From: Gammaproteobacteria bacterium
Lineage (GTDB): Bacteria > Pseudomonadota > Gammaproteobacteria > Chromatiales > Chromatiaceae
Assembly (NCBI GenBank): GCA_030625445.1
Contig: DAOUQU010000071.1
Span: 1 to 7,487, forward strand
DNA length: 7,487 nt
Direction of reading: 5' to 3'
Each line of letters opens with the position of its first letter. The stretch's first letter is position 1. Made by a program: the position numbers and the translations under genes. Shown piece by piece: positions 1-5,331 of this stretch. A model generated the notes under the pieces. That model did not search any database. It saw only the letters and a program-made list of their open reading frames with translations, and was not told the origin of the DNA.

Positions 1-6
1 CCCGGG

Positions 7-714
7 TCAACCTGAAAACTCTTCCTTAAGCCTGTTGTAGCTATCAACAGTTCGCTGTACTACATCCCCGTCCAGTTCACGCAGTCCACTGATTATCATC
101 TTTTTCTCGCCGCTGCCGACAACTTCCCCGGATGCAGTCAAACGGAACTCCAGGAGAATATCTCCTCTTCTGCCAGAGACTGAGAGAGAAGCATTGCTGA
201 GTTCCAGTTCAGGTTTTGCAAAATCAAGGTTGTTCAGGTCGATTGACATACTCTGGTAGATGATCAGGGGGCGATCCGGATTAGCCATGACATTATTTTC
301 AGACATGAGCGGGATCAGGATATCGGTGAATGTGTGACCGGAAAATTCCACATAACGACACACCAGGTCACGAATCAGGGTTTCATTCGTTGTCACACTC
401 CCTTCGCGTTTGACGCTGAGATACTCCTTGCCGTTTGCATCGACAATACGCTGCTCTCCTGATGAAGTGTCGGAGAAATCGAGCGGCACATTCTTGCCGA
501 CCATTCCCAGGAATGAGATGCGCATTTTCTGACTGAGGCCATATTTCGCCAGGATGATGGCAAACAGCAGATCGCCAGGCACGCAAAAACGCTTGGAGTC
601 CGCATCATGCAGGGGGTTAAAGTCGCCGGCGACAGATTTGGCAAAATCACTTGCCTGCTGCGGTGAGATGAGCGTTTTACCCTCTACCTGTGAATAGTAG
701 TTGTCTAATCGCAT
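7..714 (-). CDS. DUF3581 family protein with a hot-dog/MaoC-like motif
   Basis: A complete 235-aa protein with no signal peptide or membrane segment, so probably cytoplasmic. I recognise the N-terminal half as the DUF3581 family (LDNYY near residue 3, AGDFNPLHDAD at 29-39, KRFCVPGDLLF at 41-51, YGLSQ at 58-62). The function of the family is not known to me. The DFNPLHD stretch (D31, N33, P34, H36) matches the D-x-N-P-x-H motif of MaoC-type (R)-enoyl-CoA hydratases, where Asp and His are catalytic. The following small-residue helix and the strand MRISFLGMV (64-72) would also fit a hot-dog fold; this is inference. The start is the ATG read from 714 down; only a weak GGGAT lies about 10 bases upstream. 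The stop is at 9-7, so the gene is whole. It is transcribed away from zwf and shares a 161-base intergenic region with it. Family assignment is confident; biochemical role is not. Confidence 0.88.
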   Translation of the reverse strand: MRLDNYYSQVEGKTLISPQQASDFAKSVAGDFNPLHDADSKRFCVPGDLLFAIILAKYGLSQKMRISFLGMVGKNVPLDFSDTSSGEQRIVDANGKEYLSVKREGSVTTNETLIRDLVCRYVEFSGHTFTDILIPLMSENNVMANPDRPLIIYQSMSIDLNNLDFAKPELELSNASLSVSGRRGDILLEFRLTASGEVVGSGEKKMIISGLRELDGDVVQRTVDSYNRLKEEFSG

Positions 715-747
715 GATTGGTTGATCCCGTGCTCTTTTCGTTGCGTA

Positions 748-800
748 TCATATCAGTTGTGCAATACAGATAGTGATATAGTTCCCTGCCGCTGATATGA
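748..800. repeat. 9-base inverted repeat, candidate operator
   Basis: TCATATCAG at 748-756 is the exact reverse complement of CTGATATGA at 792-800. The arms lie 44 bases apart start to start, close to four helical turns, which would suit a dimeric or looping regulator. A third related word, GTGATATAG (774-782 region), lies between the arms. The arms are too far apart and the element too poorly placed to be a terminator. No regulator can be named from the sequence. Confidence 0.4.
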
Positions 801-830
801 ATGGATAACTCCTGAGCAGCAATCATCCCG

Positions 831-843
831 AATCATATTGATT
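831..843. promoter_or_regulatory. Small palindrome upstream of zwf
   Basis: AATCA-TAT-TGATT is a perfect 5-base-arm palindrome centred at 837, about 32 bases before the zwf start codon. AATCAT also occurs just before it at 821-826, giving a 10-base direct repeat spacing. The position is consistent with an operator for zwf. It does not match the HexR palindrome (TGTARTnnnAYTACA) that controls zwf in some gammaproteobacteria. Short palindromes like this can arise by chance. Confidence 0.25.
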
Positions 844-875
844 CCTCCATCTTTGAGCAATAGCGAGTTCCCTCA

Positions 876-2357
876 ATGAGCGAAGCCTCTACCTATGTTA
901 TTTTTGGCGCAACAGGAAACCTCTCGCGCCTGAAACTGATCCCTGCGTTATACCACCTTGAAGTGGCGAACAAGCTTCCGCAGGGAACGCGCATCGTCGT
1001 CAGTGGCAGACGTTCCTGGGATCATGAAAAATGTATCTCCGAGGTTCGCCAGTGGGTTGAGGAGCGTGCCCGCCACCAGCTCGATGAGGAGATGTTCAGC
1101 CGTTTTGCAGAACGCATCAGCTATTTTCAGGGTGACCTCTCTGATGATTCGATGTGGGTCAGATTGAAACACTATCTCGAATCATTACCGCAAAATATTG
1201 CATTTTACATGTCCATTCGTCCGGCAGACTTTAGCCTGGTGGTGGAGAAACTTGGTGACGTCGGCTTGCTGCAACAGCAGCATGGGTGGCGCCGCGTGGT
1301 GATCGAAAAGCCTTTTGGCTATGATTTGCACAGCGCCCGCGAGTTGCAGCAGAGCCTCACACAGTACCTGCAGGAGGAGCAGATTTACCGCATCGATCAC
1401 TATCTTGGCAAAAGCACGGTGCAGAACGTGCTTGTATTCCGCTTTGCCAATACCTTGCTGGAGCCGCTGTGGAACCGCAACTACATCGAGCATGTACAGA
1501 TTACACACTCCGAACGCATGGGTGTTGGCAGCCGCGCCGCCTATTATGACGACAGCGGCGCCATGCGCGACATGATTCAGAGCCACCTGCTGCAGTTACT
1601 GACGCTGGTTGCAATGGAGCCTCCTGCCACGATGGAGGCGGAGTCCCTGCGTGATGAAAAGGTCAAGGTTCTGAAATCTGTGCGTCCCATCAGTGATGAG
1701 ATGGTTGGCGCCCACGCTTTTCGCGCCCGTTATACACAAGGTATGATCGATGGCAAAGAGGTTGTTGCCTATCTCGATGAAGAGAATGTGCCGGCAGACA
1801 GCTCTACCGAGACCTATGCTGCGCTGAAACTCTATATTGACAATTGGCGCTGGCGGGGTGTGCCTTTCTATCTGCGCACAGGCAAACGTATGGCTGAACG
1901 CCAATCGATGATCTCGATCTGCTTCCGTCACCCGCCCCAGCAGCTCTTTCGTGACCTGGTAGCCGGGCCGATGAAACAGAACTGGATCATGCTGGGTATA
2001 CAGCCGTGCGAGTGTCTGCGCATCGAGATGACCGTCAAGGAGTCCGGATTGGACATGAATATCCGCCAGACCAGTCTTGACGCCAGTCTGCGTGGGGCGC
2101 TTCAGGAGAGGATTGATGCCTACGAGGAGTTGCTGCTGGATGTCATGGATGGTGACCGGGCGCTGTTTCTGCGCTATGACGAGGTTGAATATGCGTGGCG
2201 GGTGGTTGATCCGGTTATCAGGGAGTGGCAGCGTAGTGATGAAACGATCCCCGAGTATCCCGCCGGCAGTTGGGGGCCGCTTGAAAGCAGGCGGCTGTTT
2301 GAGAAAAAAGAGCAGCGCTGGCGTCACTCTATCGATCTGGAGAGTGATGAAGGATAG
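876..2357 (+). CDS. zwf: Glucose-6-phosphate 1-dehydrogenase
   Basis: This enzyme oxidises glucose 6-phosphate to 6-phosphogluconolactone with NAD(P)+, the entry step of the oxidative pentose phosphate and Entner-Doudoroff routes, in the cytoplasm. The protein is 493 aa, the usual length. In order: the dinucleotide-binding motif FGATGNLS (10-17), SGRRSW (43-48, whose two arginines suggest NADP+ use), EKPFG (144-148), the signature RIDHYLGK (172-179, with D174, H175, K179), NRNYIEHVQIT (200-210), MIQSHLLQ (233-240, carrying the catalytic-dyad His at 237), RTGKR (334-338), and the C-terminal block DEVEYAWRVVDP followed by YPAGSWGPLES (461-471). Some usually conserved positions differ: GNLS instead of GDLA, LGKST instead of LGKET, SRAAYYD instead of GRGGYYD. 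All catalytic residues are kept, so it is probably active. No pgl, gnd or edd lies beside it; its neighbours are DUF3581 (divergent) and a LysR regulator downstream. Confidence 0.97.
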   Translation: MSEASTYVIFGATGNLSRLKLIPALYHLEVANKLPQGTRIVVSGRRSWDHEKCISEVRQWVEERARHQLDEEMFSRFAERISYFQGDLSDDSMWVRLKHYLESLPQNIAFYMSIRPADFSLVVEKLGDVGLLQQQHGWRRVVIEKPFGYDLHSARELQQSLTQYLQEEQIYRIDHYLGKSTVQNVLVFRFANTLLEPLWNRNYIEHVQITHSERMGVGSRAAYYDDSGAMRDMIQSHLLQLLTLVAMEPPATMEAESLRDEKVKVLKSVRPISDEMVGAHAFRARYTQGMIDGKEVVAYLDEENVPADSSTETYAALKLYIDNWRWRGVPFYLRTGKRMAERQSMISICFRHPPQQLFRDLVAGPMKQNWIMLGIQPCECLRIEMTVKESGLDMNIRQTSLDASLRGALQERIDAYEELLLDVMDGDRALFLRYDEVEYAWRVVDPVIREWQRSDETIPEYPAGSWGPLESRRLFEKKEQRWRHSIDLESDEG

Positions 2358-2499
2358 CCTGGAAGGGCGTTCAACATGCCAAAATTTCGACCAATTACGA
2401 TCAAGTTGTTCTAAATCAATTATATTGCCTCTATAAATATTATTTAAGGGTGAATTATGGTATAAATACAACTTATTGACAGCACACCGGCATTCATTC
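2358..2499 (+). promoter_or_regulatory. AT-rich leader between zwf and lysR, probable lysR promoter
   Basis: After the zwf stop, composition shifts to strongly A+T-rich between about 2395 and 2475, unlike the coding DNA on both sides. No hairpin plus T-run terminator is visible after zwf. An extended -10-like sequence, TGG-TATAAA, sits at 2458-2466 and would start transcription near 2473, leaving a leader of roughly 27 bases before the ATG at 2500. No good -35 accompanies it, as is usual for extended -10 promoters. The word TATAAATA occurs twice, at 2432-2439 and 2461-2468. Confidence 0.45.
2434..2446. promoter_or_regulatory. T-N11-A palindrome, candidate LysR box
   Basis: TAAATA-T-TATTTA is a perfect palindrome of 6-base arms around one base. 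It has exactly the T-N11-A shape that LysR-type regulators bind. It lies about 15 bases upstream of the extended -10-like element and 54 bases upstream of the regulator's start codon, a typical place for autoregulation. A weaker dyad, CAAT-TAT-ATTG, is at 2417-2427, centred 18 bases upstream. The AT-rich context makes chance symmetry more likely, hence the modest confidence. Confidence 0.4.
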
Positions 2500-3405
2500 A
2501 TGGCTGATCGCAGATTACAGGTATTCCACATGGTCGCCCGCTTGTTGAGTTTTACCAAAGCGGCCGAAACCCTGCACATGACGCAACCCGCAGTCACCTT
2601 TCAGGTACGCCAGTTGGAAGAGTATTTCAACACGCGTCTTTTTGATCGTACGCATAACCGTATCAGTCTTACTGAAGCAGGCACGCGTGTCTATGGTTAC
2701 GCAGACAAGATTTTTGAGCTCTACGGGCAGATGGAGAATGCTGTACGGGAGATGACCGGTGAGACCAGCGGTACGCTTACCATCGGAGCCAGTACAACCA
2801 TCGCAGAATATATGTTGCCGCCGCTGTTGGGTGATTTCAAGGCGGAGTATCCGGAGGTCAATATTCATCTCAAGGTCTCCAACTCAGAGGGGATCGTGCG
2901 CATGGTGGAGAACAACACCATCGATCTTGGAGTCATCGAGGCGCCTGTCACCAATAAAAACCTGGTGGTCGAAGAGTGCCGTAAGGACCAGCTGGTCGCA
3001 ATTGCCGCACCTGGCAACCCACTTGCCGAGAAAAAAGTCATCTCCTTCAAGGATCTTGCAAAATATCCCTTTATCTGCCGTGAAGAGGGCTCCGGAACTC
3101 GTGAAGCAGTGATGAGCATGATGGATGATTGTGACTCCTGCATCAATATATCGATGGAGCTGGGAAGTCCTGAAGCCGTCAAAGGGGCGGTTGAAGCAGA
3201 CATGGGGGTTTCCGTGGTTTCCAGAGCAACGATTCAGAAGGAGTTGCAGTTGGGAACTCTGGTGTGCATACCTTTTGACTCCCAGCCGGATCGTCCTTTC
3301 TCATTTGTGCACCAGAAGCAGAAATTTCGTTTACGTTTGATGGAGACACTGCTGGAATTTGCACGCGACTACTGCGAATCCTCAGGGTCAGAAAAGAGCG
3401 GTTGA
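2500..3405 (+). CDS. LysR-family transcriptional regulator (CysL/YeiE-like effector domain)
   Basis: A 301-aa LysR-type regulator of standard length. The N-terminal winged helix-turn-helix covers about residues 5-63; SFTKAAETLHMTQPAVTFQV (17-36) is the DNA-contacting motif and FDRTHNRISLTEAG the wing. A linker helix leads to the effector-binding domain (about 90-290), which opens with GTLTIGASTTIAEYMLPPLL and contains REEGSGTRE (194-202) and ELGSPEAVKGAVEADMGVSVVSR. These match the CysL/YeiE subgroup; the ligand is not evident. I chose the ATG at 2500 because MADRRLQVFH fits the start I remember for relatives. An in-frame TTG at 2476 would add eight residues. Neither has a good Shine-Dalgarno. 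The gene leads a tightly packed cluster and overlaps the next start by one base. A C-x-x-C pair (C211, C214) is unusual for the subgroup as I remember it. Confidence 0.92.
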   Translation: MADRRLQVFHMVARLLSFTKAAETLHMTQPAVTFQVRQLEEYFNTRLFDRTHNRISLTEAGTRVYGYADKIFELYGQMENAVREMTGETSGTLTIGASTTIAEYMLPPLLGDFKAEYPEVNIHLKVSNSEGIVRMVENNTIDLGVIEAPVTNKNLVVEECRKDQLVAIAAPGNPLAEKKVISFKDLAKYPFICREEGSGTREAVMSMMDDCDSCINISMELGSPEAVKGAVEADMGVSVVSRATIQKELQLGTLVCIPFDSQPDRPFSFVHQKQKFRLRLMETLLEFARDYCESSGSEKSG

Positions 3406-3794
3406 TGTTTCCTTCGATGCCCATGGGTGGAGGAGGAAAAAACAACAGACTGTCTGCTCTCTATCAAAGTCTCTGCAGTGAAGATCAGCAGACGCTGATG
3501 GCGTTTGCCGAATTCTTGAAGCAGCGATCCAGCTTGAAAAAAGAGTCTCAGTCTCAGCAGTTGCAACTACCCGGAAACATTGAGCGACCGCAGCAGGAGA
3601 GCGTGGTGGCTGCAATTCGCCGTTTATCCAGCTGTTATCCCATGCTGGAAAAAGAGACGCTGCTGCATGAAACATCAGACCTGATGTCTTCCCATGTTTT
3701 GAAGGGGAGGGCGGCCACTGAAGTGATTGATGATCTTGAGGAGTTGTTTACCACGCGTTATGATGCCTACAGGAAACAACTGGAACAGGATTAA
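3405..3794 (+). CDS. Conserved hypothetical protein, small and helical
   Basis: A 129-aa soluble protein of unknown function. Its ATG overlaps the lysR stop by one base (TGATG), suggesting translational coupling. An in-frame TTG lies one codon upstream at 3402. The N-terminus is odd: MFPSMPMGGGG, then a helix with LYQSLCSEDQQTLMAFAEFL (about 19-38), a variable charged linker (39-60), and the best-conserved-looking part, ERPQQESVVAAIRRLSSCYPML (about 60-81), followed by LLHETSDLM and AATEVIDDLEELF. I recall similar small proteins in other gammaproteobacteria with the same LLAFAEFL and ESVVAAIKRLS-YPML segments, but know no assigned role. No membrane segment, signal peptide or metal-binding motif is seen. 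It sits between a regulator and a PerM-like membrane protein, so it may serve either. Confidence 0.8.
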   Translation: MFPSMPMGGGGKNNRLSALYQSLCSEDQQTLMAFAEFLKQRSSLKKESQSQQLQLPGNIERPQQESVVAAIRRLSSCYPMLEKETLLHETSDLMSSHVLKGRAATEVIDDLEELFTTRYDAYRKQLEQD

Positions 3795-3797
3795 GGA

Positions 3798-4853
3798 ATG
3801 AATCTCGTCGCGGACTGGTTTCGCCGCACCTTCTCTGACCCACGGGTTATAGCGCTGACACTGGCATTGGTTGCCGGGTTTACAGTCATCCTGTTTTTCG
3901 GGGATATGCTGGCGCCGGTGCTTGCAAGCCTGGTTATCGCCTATCTGCTTGAAGGCGTTGTGAGCATTCTTGAGCACTATCACCTGCCGAGGCTGCTGGC
4001 GGTTATCGTTGTCTTTTTTGCATTTATGCTGTTCGTCGCATTGATCATTTTTGGCGTCCTGCCATTGGCATCCAGCCAGTTGACCGAACTGGTCCAGCAA
4101 CTTCCCTATATGATCTCAAGCGGACAAAAGAGCCTCATGAGGCTTCCTGAACTCTACCCTGATCTTGTCACTGCAGAGCAGATCACAAGACTGATCACTG
4201 TGATGAAAAGTGAGGTGGCATTGGCTGGCCAGAAGATTCTCTCCACCTCGGCGTCATCTGTTGTCGGGATTATCACACTGCTTGTCTATCTCATCCTGGT
4301 GCCGCTGCTGGTGTTCTTTTTTATGAAAGACAAGGCTTTGATTGTGCAATGGTTTCTGCGTTTTTTCCCCAAAGACCGTGGCATTGCAGATCAGGTCTGG
4401 ATCGATGTGGATATGCAGATTGCCAACTATGTACGCGGGAAATTCTGGGAAGTTCTGATTGTCGGCTCGGTGAGCTACGTTACCTTCACGCTGTTCGGTC
4501 TGAACTATGCATTGTTGCTGGGCGTACTGGTCGGTCTCTCTGTTATCATTCCCTACATTGGCGCCGCAGTCGTTACGCTGCCCGTGCTGCTCGTCGCCTG
4601 GTTCCAGTGGGGATGGAGCGGCGCCTTTGGAGGGCTGGCTGCCGCCTATTTCGTTATCCAGGTGATCGATGGCAATGTACTGGTTCCACTGCTGTTCTCG
4701 GAAGTTGTCAATCTGCATCCGGTGGCAATCATCGTTTCAATCCTGGTTTTTGGCGGGTTGTGGGGCTTCTGGGGCGTCTTTTTTGCCATACCACTCGGCA
4801 CTCTGGTCAAGGCAGTATTGACAGCCTGGCCAAGCCAGCAGCTGGAAGCTTGA
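3798..4853 (+). CDS. AI-2E (PerM/TqsA) family transporter
   Basis: A 351-aa inner-membrane protein of the AI-2E transporter family (formerly UPF0118/DUF20). Hydrophobic segments are at about 15-35, 37-57, 66-91, 154-177, 217-235, 238-260, 262-290 and 306-335, the usual eight-segment pattern, with a soluble region between the third and fourth. Family landmarks are VPLLVFFFMKDK (168-179), the IPYIGA motif (251-256), NVLVPLLFS (293-301) followed by NLHP, and GFWGVFFAIPLG (324-334). Members include E. coli TqsA, an exporter of the autoinducer AI-2, and PerM, as well as some reported Na+/H+ antiporters; most have no known substrate, so AI-2 export should not be assumed. The start codon at 3798 has AGGA seven bases upstream and only three bases separate it from the preceding stop. 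It is followed closely by speD. Confidence 0.93.
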   Translation: MNLVADWFRRTFSDPRVIALTLALVAGFTVILFFGDMLAPVLASLVIAYLLEGVVSILEHYHLPRLLAVIVVFFAFMLFVALIIFGVLPLASSQLTELVQQLPYMISSGQKSLMRLPELYPDLVTAEQITRLITVMKSEVALAGQKILSTSASSVVGIITLLVYLILVPLLVFFFMKDKALIVQWFLRFFPKDRGIADQVWIDVDMQIANYVRGKFWEVLIVGSVSYVTFTLFGLNYALLLGVLVGLSVIIPYIGAAVVTLPVLLVAWFQWGWSGAFGGLAAAYFVIQVIDGNVLVPLLFSEVVNLHPVAIIVSILVFGGLWGFWGVFFAIPLGTLVKAVLTAWPSQQLEA

Positions 4854-4864
4854 TCGACGGGTTG

Positions 4865-5284
4865 ATGATGCAGATTCTCGCACCAGCAGAGGCTGAGATT
4901 GAGGTTCCGAACGATCACTTTATCCTGCGTGATGACATCGAGTACGCAGGCATCCACCTGTTGCTGGATTTATGGGAAGCCAGGTATCTTGATGATATAA
5001 AACGCATCGAAAAAGCTATGCGTCAGTGCGTGGAAGCTTGCGGAGCCACCCTGTTGCATCTTCATCTGCATCATTTCTCCTCCAGCGGTGGTGTTTCCGG
5101 TGTTGCTGTCCTGGCGGAGTCTCATATCAGTGTGCATACCTGGCCGGAACGTGATTATGCTGCTTTTGATATCTTCATGTGTGGCGATGCAAGGCCTGAA
5201 AATGCGATTCCGGTGCTCAAGCGCGCTTTCTATCCGGGGCGTATGGAAGTGAAGGATGTATTGCGTGGCAGGGCTTCACGATGA
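4865..5284 (+). CDS. speD: S-adenosylmethionine decarboxylase proenzyme (class 1B)
   Basis: Decarboxylates AdoMet to the aminopropyl donor for spermidine synthesis. It is made as a proenzyme that cuts itself to form a pyruvoyl cofactor. The 139-aa product contains LAESHISVHTWPE (83-95). Cleavage would fall between E85 and S86, with S86 becoming the pyruvoyl group. H91 and C106 (in FMCGD) stand at Ser+5 and Ser+20, the same spacing as catalytic His68 and Cys83 relative to Ser63 in the Thermotoga maritima enzyme. The N-terminal core matches HLLLDLWEA and GATLLHLHLHHFSS...GVSGVAVLAESH. The ATG at 4865 is preferred; a second ATG follows at 4868. The frame stays open far upstream, but that lies inside the transporter gene. 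There are about 23 more residues before the core than in the Thermotoga enzyme. Spermidine synthase (speE) is not in the window. Confidence 0.95.
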   Translation: MMQILAPAEAEIEVPNDHFILRDDIEYAGIHLLLDLWEARYLDDIKRIEKAMRQCVEACGATLLHLHLHHFSSSGGVSGVAVLAESHISVHTWPERDYAAFDIFMCGDARPENAIPVLKRAFYPGRMEVKDVLRGRASR

Positions 5285-5316
5285 ATCGCCAGGCAGAAAC
5301 CGGTATTTTGAAATAA
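5281..5316 (+). other. Possible 11-codon mini-ORF overlapping the speD stop
   Basis: An ATG inside the speD stop (ATGA) opens an 11-codon frame, MNRQAETGILK, ending with TAA at 5314-5316. It is in the same frame as the large gene that starts 16 bases later. It could be a translated leader that passes ribosomes from speD to the next gene, which has no good ribosome binding site of its own. It could equally be chance. There is no coding evidence beyond its position. Confidence 0.15.
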
Positions 5317-5331
5317 CAGACACACCATCTT

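Larger units (their letters stand above)
715..875. promoter_or_regulatory. Divergent control region between the DUF3581 gene and zwf
   Basis: A 161-base gap between two divergently transcribed genes that must hold both promoters. I find no convincing sigma-70 pair on either strand; the nearest candidates (for example TTGCGT at 741 with TACAGA at 765, spacer 18, toward zwf) are weak. The region is rich in GATAT/ATATC words and contains two symmetrical elements, listed separately. zwf starts at the ATG at 876 with only a poor purine stretch (AGCGAG, 862-867) as ribosome binding site, so zwf may be weakly translated. Confidence 0.5.

Noticed and set aside
1..6. CCCGGG at the very start as a sign of a cloning junction
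   Set aside because: A six-base palindrome at a window edge is weak evidence; there is no vector-like sequence next to it.
2358..2400. Terminator after zwf
   Set aside because: Only a 3-base GGC/GCC stem around 2367-2380 and no T-run; read-through from zwf into lysR cannot be excluded.
2476..2481. TTGACA as a perfect -35 box
   Set aside because: No -10 hexamer lies 16-18 bases downstream (the region near 2499 is the start codon). The same bases are also the alternative TTG start.
1596..2597. Long reverse-strand open frame (333 codons) opposite zwf and into the lysR region
   Set aside because: It lies antisense to a clear zwf, has no recognisable domain, and crosses the AT-rich intergenic region; it is a shadow of the codon bias of the real gene.
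3675..4100. Reverse-strand frame rich in Cys, Gln, Lys and Asp
   Set aside because: This is the antisense of hydrophobic membrane codons of the AI-2E family protein, which routinely give such polar products.
3798..4853. Calling the membrane protein an autoinducer-2 exporter (TqsA)
   Set aside because: Family membership alone does not show AI-2 transport, and no luxS or quorum-sensing gene is present in the window.
4349..4864. Possible N-terminal fusion of SpeD to an upstream domain in the same open frame
   Set aside because: The upstream part is an off-frame reading of the transporter gene, Arg/Cys-rich with no family resemblance; the SpeD length from 4865 is sufficient.
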